From: Candidatus Bandiella numerosa
GTDB lineage: Bacteria; Pseudomonadota; Alphaproteobacteria; Rickettsiales; Midichloriaceae
Reading direction: 5' to 3'
Assembly (NCBI RefSeq): GCF_029981845.1
Contig: NZ_CP104165.1
Coordinates: forward strand, 72,133-136,132
Length of the DNA: 64,000 nt
The position numbers and the translations under genes were made by a program. Below, piece after piece: positions 28,140-37,208 of this stretch. The stretch's first letter is position 1; each line of letters starts with the position of its first letter. The notes under the pieces were generated by a model that had not been told where the DNA came from, did no database searches, and was given only the letters and a program-made list of their open reading frames with translations.

Positions 28140-28941
28140 ATTGGTAGGAGTATTAAAATTAGCATTGATGCTAGTGATTAGTATGAGGGTATCAAGTGAT
28201 TTTGCATATGCAAAAGCAATATATAAAAAAAGCATAAATGAGGAGAGTGTTGATATATATGCAAAAAATAACGAAATACTAAATGTAGTCTTATCAGAAA
28301 AAGAGATAAATAGAATAAGTTTTGAGGGAGAGAAGGTTAAGGGACTTCATTATACAGATGGGGAGATGGAGTTTAGTATAGAAGATGGAGATTTGTATAT
28401 AAAAATAAAAGCAGAGAAGCCGGTTAATTTTTTCATAAAAATGGAAAGTGGGAGGACGTATCAAATGTTGGTTGTAACATCAGATACGCCGTCTGTGCAG
28501 TATTTCGTTAAAAGAGGAGAGGGAAAGGCAAGAGTAGCGTTAGATACAGGTGTAATAAAAAAAACAGTAAGAAGGGAGCTCAATAGCTATGAGGGAGAAA
28601 TAAATAAAATTATGAGTGTTGCTGAGACAAGTAAGAAATATATGGGATATGAGTTAAAGAAGCTGAATAAAAAGATATCTCTAAAAGCGAAGGATAAAGA
28701 AGTTAGAGAGGTAAAGGATGGCAGAAAAATCAAAGCAATAGAGGGTAAAGAGGTATTGTTAGTTAAGGGTAAGAGGTTTGGCTGCCATAAAGTTGAGATT
28801 TCAAATAATAGTAATGAAGAAGTAGAAATTAAAGCAGAGTATTTTGAGGGAAATTATGAGGATGTAGTTGCTAGTTATGTTGAAAAGGAGAGGTTAAGAG
28901 CAAAAGAAAAAACAAATTTATATATAGTGAGTAAATTATGA
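28126..28941 (+). CDS. traK: Type IV secretion protein TraK
   Basis: 271 residues. N-terminal signal peptide (about 1-30, ending DFAYA). A beta-rich periplasmic domain follows with NRISFEGEKVKGLHY, DGDLYIKIKAEKPVNFFIKMESGRTYQMLVV, as in the TraK/VirB9-like secretins. The C-terminal half (KEVLLVKGKRFGCHKVEISNN) is the OM-associated domain. In F systems TraK forms the outer-membrane core with TraB and TraV, which are its next two neighbours. Confidence 0.85.
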   Translation: MLRNKLVGVLKLALMLVISMRVSSDFAYAKAIYKKSINEESVDIYAKNNEILNVVLSEKEINRISFEGEKVKGLHYTDGEMEFSIEDGDLYIKIKAEKPVNFFIKMESGRTYQMLVVTSDTPSVQYFVKRGEGKARVALDTGVIKKTVRRELNSYEGEINKIMSVAETSKKYMGYELKKLNKKISLKAKDKEVREVKDGRKIKAIEGKEVLLVKGKRFGCHKVEISNNSNEEVEIKAEYFEGNYEDVVASYVEKERLRAKEKTNLYIVSKL

Positions 28942-30365
28942 AGATATTAGATGATTTAGAAGAAAATAATGCAAAAAATGATACAAAAAGCTATGAGGAA
29001 TCAAAAACTGCCAAAGAAAATCAGAAGGCAGTTTTAATTGAAGAATCAGGTATATCTATATCTAAAGAATTAAGTGTGGATATAAAAAATAAAGATGAGC
29101 CCAGTGCAGGGTCAAGGACTGAGTTAAATGACAAATCAGGAGTGAAGGCAGAGATTTTAGATGAAGTTGGAATAATACTGCGAGTAAAGGGTAAAATAAA
29201 AGAGCAGTTTATAAAATATTTTATAGTTAATAGTGGCGATAATGAGCAGAACAAGATAAACCAGAAGCGTCTTGGATTGTTTATAGGAGTAATAGTTTTG
29301 ACTGTATTATTACCAGTATTTTACGGCATGAGTAAGAAAGTAGAAGAGCAAAAGGTAAAATTACCAGATAGTCAGGAATTTGAGTTACAAAAGCTAACAG
29401 ATAATGGTGCGAGTTATGAGGATAAATGGATAAAAGGAGCGAAGAAGGAGGTTGATGCGGTAAAAGAAAAGGCCGATACCATAGAGCAGCAAACTAAGGA
29501 GATTACTGATAACTTAGATAAGACAAAAATTAGTAAAGAAGAGCTAAAGGAGTTGTTGAGAGAGCAGAAGCAAGTGATAGAAGCAGAATTTGAAAAAAGA
29601 ATATTAGCTGAGACGGAGAAGGTGAAAAAAGAGCAATCAGATAGGGTAAAAGAGGACGTGGGTGGACATATAAACTACTCGGGAGTGCCGGAGAAGGCAA
29701 GTTATGTATTTGGTAAATATATACCTGCTGGTTCACATGCAAAAGCGGTATTGATATCTGGAGTTGATGCGGGGATTGGAATAACAAGTGAGGCGGATCC
29801 TAGGCATGTGTTAATGAGGGTGACAGGGACTGTGACATCTGCGGGATTTGGAGTGGATAATTTAAAAAGCGATGTACTTATCGGATGTATCATACAAGGA
29901 CAGGCTGTAGGGGACATATCGAGTGAGAAAGCATATGTAAAGCCAACAGTTATGACATGTGCAAAGAAGCCAAATACGGTAATAGAAATTCCAGTTAAAG
30001 GATATATTATATCGCAAGGTAAGAGTGGAATAAGAGGGAAGGTAATATCTAGGGAGGGAGATTTAGTATTAAAAAGCTTTTTAAGTGAAGCGATATCGGG
30101 GCTTGGAGGAGGAGTATCGCAGAGTATGAGACCTAAATATGAAATGACCAGTGGATCATTAGTGGGAGAGAAGCAATCACTTAAAGATATATTAAGTGGG
30201 GGAATGGCATCTGGAGTAGGAAGTAGCTCAGATAGGCTTAGTGATTATTTTATTAAAAAAGCAGAGCAGTACCAACCTGTTATTAGCATAGATGAGGGGA
30301 CGATAGTGGATATAGTATTCCAAGAGGGATTTAGTATGGAGGAAGTAAAGAATGAGAAAAAATAA
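28938..30365 (+). CDS. traB: Type IV secretion protein TraB (VirB10-like)
   Basis: 475 residues. An acidic cytoplasmic N-terminus (1-110), one membrane helix (112-130), a periplasmic coiled coil (about 150-235), and then the VirB10/TrbI beta domain (YVFGKYIPAGSHAKAVLISGVDAG, PRHVLMRVTGTVTSAGFG, IGCIIQGQAVGDISSEKAYVKP). TraB spans the periplasm and links the inner-membrane ATPases to the outer-membrane pore. ATGA overlap with traK. Confidence 0.9.
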   Translation: MKILDDLEENNAKNDTKSYEESKTAKENQKAVLIEESGISISKELSVDIKNKDEPSAGSRTELNDKSGVKAEILDEVGIILRVKGKIKEQFIKYFIVNSGDNEQNKINQKRLGLFIGVIVLTVLLPVFYGMSKKVEEQKVKLPDSQEFELQKLTDNGASYEDKWIKGAKKEVDAVKEKADTIEQQTKEITDNLDKTKISKEELKELLREQKQVIEAEFEKRILAETEKVKKEQSDRVKEDVGGHINYSGVPEKASYVFGKYIPAGSHAKAVLISGVDAGIGITSEADPRHVLMRVTGTVTSAGFGVDNLKSDVLIGCIIQGQAVGDISSEKAYVKPTVMTCAKKPNTVIEIPVKGYIISQGKSGIRGKVISREGDLVLKSFLSEAISGLGGGVSQSMRPKYEMTSGSLVGEKQSLKDILSGGMASGVGSSSDRLSDYFIKKAEQYQPVISIDEGTIVDIVFQEGFSMEEVKNEKK

Positions 30366-30663
30366 AGAAATAGTTAAATCCATAAGTAAAAATATAATTA
30401 AGATTACAAGCATAAGTAAAAACATAAATTTGGCTATTTTATTAATTATTGCATTGCTACTTCCGGGCTGTGCAAAATATGGAGGTAATTGGGATTGTGG
30501 TACTGTAAAAGGTATAGGATGTTCATCAATAGATGAGGCGGAGAGGGTTGCTAGAGATCAGATATTATTAAATACAGGGAGCGGTACTAAGAAGAAAATC
30601 AAGATAAAGGAACATTACGAGGGATTTGAGAAAGTGCCGGAAAATGTCCTAGAGGTAAAGTGA
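30352..30663 (+). CDS. traV: Type IV secretion lipoprotein TraV
   Basis: 103 residues with a lipobox LLPGC (C40) after a hydrophobic segment. The mature part CAKYGGNWDCGTVKGIGCSSIDEAERVA contains the conserved cysteines of TraV. In F systems this outer-membrane lipoprotein anchors TraK. It overlaps traB by 14 nt and ends at the traC start. The long basic stretch before the hydrophobic segment makes the exact start uncertain. Confidence 0.85.
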   Translation: MRKNKEIVKSISKNIIKITSISKNINLAILLIIALLLPGCAKYGGNWDCGTVKGIGCSSIDEAERVARDQILLNTGSGTKKKIKIKEHYEGFEKVPENVLEVK

Positions 30664-33218
30664 TGGAAGAATTCATTAAAGATATAGGATGGGGAGCGAG
30701 GAGTTTTTTTGACAGTTTAAAGGATGATCTAGGGGAAATATTTAGAACTAGGAGGAAGCAAGAGGGTAAGAGTACGATAGAGAAAAAAGTGGGTATATGG
30801 GATTATTTGCCATATGACAGATATGATATGGCAAGGGGAATATTTTATAATAAGGAGAGCACTGGGTTTATATTAAAGGTCAGGCATTTTTCAGGGATAG
30901 GGGAGAGAGAGGAGGAGAAGTTAGAGAGTTTTTTTAATTATGAGGCACCGTCTGAGTGTTATATAGAAGTAATAAATTATGCGAGTCCAAAGATAGGATA
31001 TATAACGGATAATTGGGAGAAGCAAGCAAAAGGTAATCCACTTTATGAGAAATTAAGTAAAAAAAGAGTAGATTATATCAATAGTGGGAACTGGAGGAAT
31101 ATACTAGGGAGTAGAGGAGCCTATATATTTAGGGATTACGAGCTATATTTTGCAGTATCGGTAAAAAAGGGGACAGAGTTAGAAGTACTGACATCATTCA
31201 AGGAGAAGATGCAATATAGCCTTGAGAATTTGGGAAGTAAGGTAACATTGGTCAATGATGTTGGGCTTGCGATATTTTTAAGGGAGTTTTTATATCCTAA
31301 TACGAGTCCACATATAGAAAGAATAGAAGAGAGGAAGAATAGGATTATAGAATATATGATGAATGATTCGGTAATAACAGCAGAAAAGGATTCTCTAAAT
31401 ATAAAATTAAATAACGAAAAAAGGACAGAAAAGTTTAAATATCTAACATTTGAAATAGTAGAATATCCTGATAAGTGGAGCATGGAAAAATCAGGAAATT
31501 TAATGGAGCATTTTGAGCATGGGGTGAGGATGCCATTTCCATTTTTAATTAGGTATGGGGTGAAGTTTTTAGATCATGATAGTTCAAAAAGGAAGGCAAG
31601 CAGAATAAGAGCGACAAAGATAGTACAAAATGATGCAGGGAGAGTTGCAACATTTGTGCCTAAGATGATAGAGGAGGGGGTTGAGTGGGATTATGTGGCT
31701 GGATGTTTAGACAAAGGTCAGAGGCTTGCGAAGGGAGTAATGAATGTGATTGCAATTATAAAGGAAGGGGAAGATGAGGTATATGCAGCACAGGCTGTTA
31801 AGACACATTTTTCTGGATTAAATTTTAAGATAGAGCAAATAAAGTATGAAGTAGTGAATGGATTTATAGCGAGTATGCCATTTGGATTTTCGCATTATTT
31901 TGGAAGTTTGGAGCAGCTGAAGATAACAGGAACAGTTACATCGCAGGTTGCTAAGAATTTGATGCCAGTATTTGCAGATCACGGTAATACAGCATCACCA
32001 CTTATGTTACTTGGAGGCAGGAGGGGACAGTTATTTTACTATGATAATTTTACGAGTAAGGAAAACTTTAACATGGTGGTGATAGGAAAGCCTGGTAGTG
32101 GGAAGAGTACGTTTTTAAATGAGCTAACGGTATGTACATTAAGAATGGGAGGACAGGTAGTAACGCTTGATGATGGTGCAAGTTCGAAAAATAGCTGTTT
32201 AGTACAGGAAGGAACGCATATAGATTTTGAGACAGGGGAGTTATGTATTAACCCATTTACTTTTTTTATAGATAGGGGGAGTATGAAGGATTATACGCAA
32301 GATTTTGAAGAGCCATTTATAGAGTTAGTGACGAGCGTATTATGTATAATAGTTGGGATAGATAGAAATTTAATATCGCCTGAGAATACTATTTATCAGA
32401 CGATTATGAGGAATGCGATAGTTGCAGTTATGGATAAATATGGGAGAGATGGAGGATTTAAAGAAATAGGGATAGAACTTAAGGAAAATGAATTATGCAG
32501 GCCACAAACAGATGAAGAAATAGCAGATAGGATATCATACGCAATTGAGGGATATACAACTGGCAAGTCAGCGCATTATTTTAATGGGAGGAGTACGCTT
32601 AGAATAGATAATATGCTGACGGTATTTGAGTTCCACAAGATAAACAGCAATAAGGTGTTAAAGAATGCAACGTTAATGCTTGTAACATTTTTAGTATATT
32701 CAAAAATGTTTAAGAGGGAAAGGAGAATGGCGCTTATTATAGATGAGGCATGGTTATTGTTGCAGCATGATGGGATGAGTGGATTTATGAGGGAGATAGC
32801 TAGGAAGGCCAGGAAGTATAGGGGATGTTTAGTGATTGCAACACAGAACTATTCGGATTTTAACCCGGAGTTTAGTAAGACTGCGCATGAGATATTACCG
32901 AATTGTGACTGGAGGATATTGTTTGGAGCTGATAATAGTGTGGATAAGGAGCTTAGGACATTATTTAGTTTAAATCACACGCAAATAAATTTGTTAAAGA
33001 CAGTGAAAGCTGAAAAGGGATTATATTCAGAGTACATGATATGTCATAAAGAGGGAGGGAGTGATATAGCTAGATTATTCCTCGAGCCATTTTCTCAAGG
33101 ATTATACACCTCAACGGCTGAGGATGTTAAGGCTCTTGAGGATTACAAAGCAGCAGGGATGAGTGTAGAAGAGGCGGTAGAAATGTTGGTATCTAGGGGA
33201 AGAAAATATGTTATTTAA
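30663..33218 (+). CDS. traC: Type IV secretion ATPase TraC (VirB4-like)
   Basis: About 851 residues. The ATG at 30663, which overlaps the traV stop as TGATG, is preferred to the GTG just before it. An N-terminal TraC_F_IV domain is followed by the ATPase domain: Walker A VIGKPGSGKSTF near residue 475 and Walker B ALIIDEAWLLL near 690, followed by ARKYRGCLVIATQNYSDF. TraC powers pilus assembly at the inner membrane. Intact, unlike traD and traI downstream. Confidence 0.93.
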   Translation: MEEFIKDIGWGARSFFDSLKDDLGEIFRTRRKQEGKSTIEKKVGIWDYLPYDRYDMARGIFYNKESTGFILKVRHFSGIGEREEEKLESFFNYEAPSECYIEVINYASPKIGYITDNWEKQAKGNPLYEKLSKKRVDYINSGNWRNILGSRGAYIFRDYELYFAVSVKKGTELEVLTSFKEKMQYSLENLGSKVTLVNDVGLAIFLREFLYPNTSPHIERIEERKNRIIEYMMNDSVITAEKDSLNIKLNNEKRTEKFKYLTFEIVEYPDKWSMEKSGNLMEHFEHGVRMPFPFLIRYGVKFLDHDSSKRKASRIRATKIVQNDAGRVATFVPKMIEEGVEWDYVAGCLDKGQRLAKGVMNVIAIIKEGEDEVYAAQAVKTHFSGLNFKIEQIKYEVVNGFIASMPFGFSHYFGSLEQLKITGTVTSQVAKNLMPVFADHGNTASPLMLLGGRRGQLFYYDNFTSKENFNMVVIGKPGSGKSTFLNELTVCTLRMGGQVVTLDDGASSKNSCLVQEGTHIDFETGELCINPFTFFIDRGSMKDYTQDFEEPFIELVTSVLCIIVGIDRNLISPENTIYQTIMRNAIVAVMDKYGRDGGFKEIGIELKENELCRPQTDEEIADRISYAIEGYTTGKSAHYFNGRSTLRIDNMLTVFEFHKINSNKVLKNATLMLVTFLVYSKMFKRERRMALIIDEAWLLLQHDGMSGFMREIARKARKYRGCLVIATQNYSDFNPEFSKTAHEILPNCDWRILFGADNSVDKELRTLFSLNHTQINLLKTVKAEKGLYSEYMICHKEGGSDIARLFLEPFSQGLYTSTAEDVKALEDYKAAGMSVEEAVEMLVSRGRKYVI

Positions 33219-33921
33219 AATAGTAAAAAGGAAGTGGAGAAAGCTTACTGATGACCAGAAAGTGCAAATTGGTATAATTTATCCAATTGTTATCATAACA
33301 TTTATTGCCATAATCCTAATAATGTTACAGCAATATCAAAAGGCATATGGTAAAGATTTTGGAGTACAGGGACATAGATGGGATATAGCAGAAGCGGATA
33401 TAATTGAGTATATAGAGAAAAAATTAGCAGAGGTGGATGTTAAGAAGTTCAAGGAAGAAATGATCAAAAAAACAACTGAGAGGGTAGAGGAGCCTGAGGC
33501 TGTTAGTGGGATCGTAGATGTGATTTTTGATAAAGCGACCAAATATTACTACGATCCCAGCTACGCTATACCAGAAGATATATATGATCACAAGGGAAAT
33601 TTATTATATGAGGCAGGATATAAGGTTAACCCACTTGAGCAAGTGCCACTTAGAGAAAGATTGATATTTATAAATGGCAAAAACGAAAAGCAAGTAGAGT
33701 ATGCGATGAGGAGGAGGGAGGAATATAAGGGAATGGCAAAGATAATATTAATAAGTGGAAGGCCGCTTGATATTCAAAGGAAAAAGAAAGTATGGATATA
33801 TTTTGATCAGCAGGGAGTTTTAACCACGAAGTTAGGCATTAAAGGAGTTCCTGCAATAGTTGAGCAGGCTGGTCTTAAGCTTAGAATTATAGAGGTAGGT
33901 GAGGAAGAGTGGGGGAAGTAA
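33208..33921 (+). CDS. traW: Type IV secretion protein TraW
   Basis: 237 residues. An N-terminal membrane segment (about 25-43) is followed by a periplasmic domain with KDFGVQGHRWDIAEADIIEYI, PLRERLIFINGKNEKQVEYA and FDQQGVLTTKLGIKGVPAIVEQ, the conserved TraW signature. F TraW carries a cleaved signal peptide; here a basic 20-residue tail precedes the helix, so it may act as an anchor instead. It overlaps traC by 11 nt. TraW, TraU and TrbC form the F-specific periplasmic pilus-assembly group, present here in that order. Confidence 0.88.
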   Translation: MLFKIVKRKWRKLTDDQKVQIGIIYPIVIITFIAIILIMLQQYQKAYGKDFGVQGHRWDIAEADIIEYIEKKLAEVDVKKFKEEMIKKTTERVEEPEAVSGIVDVIFDKATKYYYDPSYAIPEDIYDHKGNLLYEAGYKVNPLEQVPLRERLIFINGKNEKQVEYAMRRREEYKGMAKIILISGRPLDIQRKKKVWIYFDQQGVLTTKLGIKGVPAIVEQAGLKLRIIEVGEEEWGK

Positions 33922-35048
33922 TGAAAAGCCAAGAATTGAAGTTAAAAGGTGGCCTTTGCAAGTATAATGAAGAGAAGATTAAGGGATGTGATGATTTTAG
34001 AATAAACTTGGCAAAGGCCCAACAAAAAAGAAATAGAAGATGTAGTATAATACTTTTAGCGATAATAGGCATTATATTTTTACAAAATATTCCTATAAGT
34101 TCATACGCCGAGGAAAGTAAAGCAAAAAGATGCAAGGGAGATTTTATAAATCCGATTACTGATGTGTGCTGGGAGTGTTTATTCCCAATTACACTAGGGA
34201 GCATAGAGCTTAAGGGGAGTGATAAGCCAGACACTAAGAATCCAGGATCTCCAGTATGTGTGTGCATGAAGAATAAATTGCCAATACCTGGAATTACAGG
34301 TGGATTTTGGGAGCCAGCGAGGATGACAGATATAAGTGCAGAGCCATATTGTTTTGTAAACTTGGGGGGAGTGAAGATGGATATGGGATTTGAGAGGGGG
34401 TATGGATCAAGACCAAAGGCAACAAGTGCTGAATCGGCTAAGGTATATGTGCATTATTATATATATCCATTACTGTTGATGTTAAATATATTTACAGATG
34501 TGATATGTTTAGAGAGGGTGGGATTTGACTTATTTTGGACCACGGAGCTTGATCCGACATCGGATGACGAGTTATCGTTATTGATGCATCCTGAGGCATT
34601 TTTATTTAATAACCCAATATCACAAAGTGCATGTGCGGTAGATTGTGTAAAAACATCATTACCAAAGTCATCATTACCGATAGATAGTTTATTTTGGTGT
34701 AATGGATGTCAGGGGACGTTTTATCCGATGAATGGTTCGATAAATTATCATAATGGTGGGGTATCGGATGCATTATCTGCAACTGGGAAGATAATAGCAA
34801 AGATGCATAGAAGTGGGCTTGGAGCTAATACAAGTGGTACTAGCAATAAAGCATTATGTAAAAAAGTAGTGGCACCAGTTATTAAGAAATCTCAATATCG
34901 TTATCAATTAATAAACCCAGATAGCAGTAAAAGCTGTTATCCACTCGGGAGTACAACAAGTAAATTTGAGGCAGCAAAGGAGATACCTATAACACGTGAA
35001 GATTTTGGATATTTAATATGGCAAAAAAGAAATTGTTGCATCTTATAG
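33921..35048 (+). CDS. traU: Type IV secretion protein TraU
   Basis: About 375 residues from the ATG at 33921 (TAATG overlap with the traW stop; the GTG at 33909 is less likely). A membrane or signal segment about 35-55 ends in SSYAEE. The mature protein is cysteine-rich and starts with the TraU hallmark CKGDFINPITDVCWECLFPI. PVCVCMKNKLPIPGI and AMIRP-like regions follow. TraU is a periplasmic protein required for DNA transfer more than for pilus formation. Overlaps trbC by 31 nt. Confidence 0.9.
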   Translation: MKSQELKLKGGLCKYNEEKIKGCDDFRINLAKAQQKRNRRCSIILLAIIGIIFLQNIPISSYAEESKAKRCKGDFINPITDVCWECLFPITLGSIELKGSDKPDTKNPGSPVCVCMKNKLPIPGITGGFWEPARMTDISAEPYCFVNLGGVKMDMGFERGYGSRPKATSAESAKVYVHYYIYPLLLMLNIFTDVICLERVGFDLFWTTELDPTSDDELSLLMHPEAFLFNNPISQSACAVDCVKTSLPKSSLPIDSLFWCNGCQGTFYPMNGSINYHNGGVSDALSATGKIIAKMHRSGLGANTSGTSNKALCKKVVAPVIKKSQYRYQLINPDSSKSCYPLGSTTSKFEAAKEIPITREDFGYLIWQKRNCCIL

Positions 35049-35926
35049 GCTGGACAAGCCTAATCATTGTTACTGCAGCTAATATCAATGCTGTGGCAAA
35101 TAATGATGTGGGTGGTTATATTGGCGATAATATTAATAAGCAATATCAACAAGAAATACAACAAGAAGTAGAAAATGAAACACAAGGAAGCCTTAAGAAA
35201 GAGGAAGTATTAGAAGAGGAGAAGAAAATAGCAAAAGAAGTAAGAGAGAGGGTAAAAAAAGAGAGTGATCAACATGGAGATTACGGGCATGGGAATTTAC
35301 AAAACTTTAGAAGAGGAGAAAAGCTAGAAAATGAAAAGTTAGTAGATGAGATATTTAAAAAAGTTAAGGTTTTGGAAAAAGAATATGAGAAAATACATGA
35401 AGATGTAGATGAGAAAGTAAAAGGACAGGAGGAATGGGCTAAGAGAGTAGTAAAAGATACAGAGAAGTCAATTTATGCATATAGCCAAAACAGGCCAAAA
35501 ACTATAAATAATGAGGTGCTGGAAAATTATTTAGAAGGATATAGCCAAATATTAAAAAGCAATAAAACAGATGAAGGATTGGAGGATGGTTTTTATATAG
35601 CAGTAAGTTTATCAATGCCACAAGCATTGCTTGCAAGTTTACATAATCAGGCAATAGAGTTAGGAGGGAGGTTAATAACGAGAGGATTAAAAAATAACAG
35701 TTTTAAAGAAACAATATCTGCGATCAAGGAGTTATCGGAAAGTGGTATAGTTGTAGATATAAATCCAAAAATATTTAGGAGTTATGAGATTAAGCAGGTG
35801 CCAACTTTTGTTTTAATTAGGAATGGCAAATCAGATGTGATGTCTGGGAATGTGAGTTTAGGATATGTACTTGAAGAATTTAAAAACAGAGGAGAGATAA
35901 GTGGAGGTTTGGAAGGTGATAAGTAA
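35018..35926 (+). CDS. trbC: Type IV secretion protein TrbC
   Basis: 302 residues. Signal peptide (about 6-26). A long charged coiled region (40-150) precedes the conserved TrbC thioredoxin-like C-terminus: YIAVSLSMPQALLASLHNQA, RLITRGLKNNSFKETI, VDINPKIFRSYEIKQVPTFVL. Typical TrbC is about 210-240 residues; the extra length is the coiled region. Periplasmic partner of TraW and TraU. Confidence 0.88.
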   Translation: MAKKKLLHLIGWTSLIIVTAANINAVANNDVGGYIGDNINKQYQQEIQQEVENETQGSLKKEEVLEEEKKIAKEVRERVKKESDQHGDYGHGNLQNFRRGEKLENEKLVDEIFKKVKVLEKEYEKIHEDVDEKVKGQEEWAKRVVKDTEKSIYAYSQNRPKTINNEVLENYLEGYSQILKSNKTDEGLEDGFYIAVSLSMPQALLASLHNQAIELGGRLITRGLKNNSFKETISAIKELSESGIVVDINPKIFRSYEIKQVPTFVLIRNGKSDVMSGNVSLGYVLEEFKNRGEISGGLEGDK

Positions 35927-37208
35927 ATGCAGAAGTATAATAAAGGTGCATGTATTTATATTGATGTTAACAGCGGCAATGATTGCATTATCTATGGGTT
36001 ATGCAATGAGTGCAGTAAGTGAAAGCACCTTAAGAAGGTATAAAGATGATGCTAAGAAAGCAGCGCAAGAAGTGTCTGAAAGTACGATAAGTAAAATGTT
36101 TGAGAGTGATATAGAAAGCAGTAAATCTAGTGAGCTTAAAAAGAACATGGCGCACTATCAGGGAGAAAACGTAGAAAATGCAGGATTAGATATTAAAAGA
36201 GCTAATGATCAGGGAGCAGTAAGAAGAGGGGCTGGGAAAAACGTAAATAAAGCGAAATGTGGAGCTGAGAATTGTGAGCTTGGGAGTATATTTAGTTCAT
36301 CGGCAATGATGGATAGGGAAGTTAAGATGGATGAAGCTGGATTTAAAAGAGATGAGGAAGGGAATATAATTGACAATAAGGGATATATAGATAAGGCAAA
36401 GAAAATAGCTAAAAATGCGGCAACAAACTTTGATTTTATCAAAGGGGAAGATGTGAGATGCAAGGATATAGAGAAATTAAGTAAGATCAGGACAATGGAA
36501 AGTTGTGATCAATATTATGATGTGGTGCATAATACATGTCCAATTAATCAGGTGGTTGAGATAGACCAGAAGTATATATATGAGTGTAGTAAGAAGCGAG
36601 ATGTAAAGGAAAAGATATGTGAGGAGAAGGTGATAATGGACAGTGTAGGGTGTGATGATAAATCAGATTGTGGATATGATGCAGGAGGGATGGTGCAAGG
36701 AAGTATAGATGGGAATATATTTTGGAGAGCAAATTACCCGAATTTATATTTAGGGACAATAGATAAAGTAAGGGATAGTGGGAGGTGCCATATAATTGAT
36801 AAAAACATAAATTTTATAGTAAAGAATAAAGATAGTATAAAGGAATTTAGAGTAACTAACATACAATACAGTGATTGGATCAGAATATCAGTAAATGGGG
36901 TGCAGGCATATAATAGTATGGGTGGGGATGGACCATATTGGAGAGAAAGAAGTTGGTATGGAGGATATGGTGAATTCACAAATTTACATTCAGGAAGTGT
37001 AGTAAGAACGTGCAATACAAAAAGATTCTATAACACGAGCCCAAACGTGGATTTAGTGCAGTATTTAAGGGATGGAAATAATACCATTAGAATAGAATTG
37101 GCATTTGGGAATAGTGGAAGATTATATGTTGAGTTAAGAGCAACTCAGTATTGTTGCAATCATTGGAAGAAAGAAAAAACTGAGGTTAAATGCAGATACG
37201 TAGATTAA
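35901..37208 (+). CDS. TraN-like secreted Cys-rich protein, N-terminal type
   Basis: 435 residues from a GTG at 35901 (26-nt overlap with trbC). A signal sequence (about 15-38, ending AMSA) leads into an acidic domain, then a Cys-rich region (CEEKVIMDSVGCDDKSDCGYD and similar) and a beta-rich part with WIRISVNGVQAYNSMGG and LRDGNNTIRIELAFGNSGRLYVELRATQYCC. This matches the central part of TraN outer-membrane adhesins (F TraN about 600 residues). The C-terminal TraN domain is instead on the next ORF. It ends VKCRYVD and overlaps that ORF by 19 nt. Confidence 0.7.
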   Translation: MEVWKVISKCRSIIKVHVFILMLTAAMIALSMGYAMSAVSESTLRRYKDDAKKAAQEVSESTISKMFESDIESSKSSELKKNMAHYQGENVENAGLDIKRANDQGAVRRGAGKNVNKAKCGAENCELGSIFSSSAMMDREVKMDEAGFKRDEEGNIIDNKGYIDKAKKIAKNAATNFDFIKGEDVRCKDIEKLSKIRTMESCDQYYDVVHNTCPINQVVEIDQKYIYECSKKRDVKEKICEEKVIMDSVGCDDKSDCGYDAGGMVQGSIDGNIFWRANYPNLYLGTIDKVRDSGRCHIIDKNINFIVKNKDSIKEFRVTNIQYSDWIRISVNGVQAYNSMGGDGPYWRERSWYGGYGEFTNLHSGSVVRTCNTKRFYNTSPNVDLVQYLRDGNNTIRIELAFGNSGRLYVELRATQYCCNHWKKEKTEVKCRYVD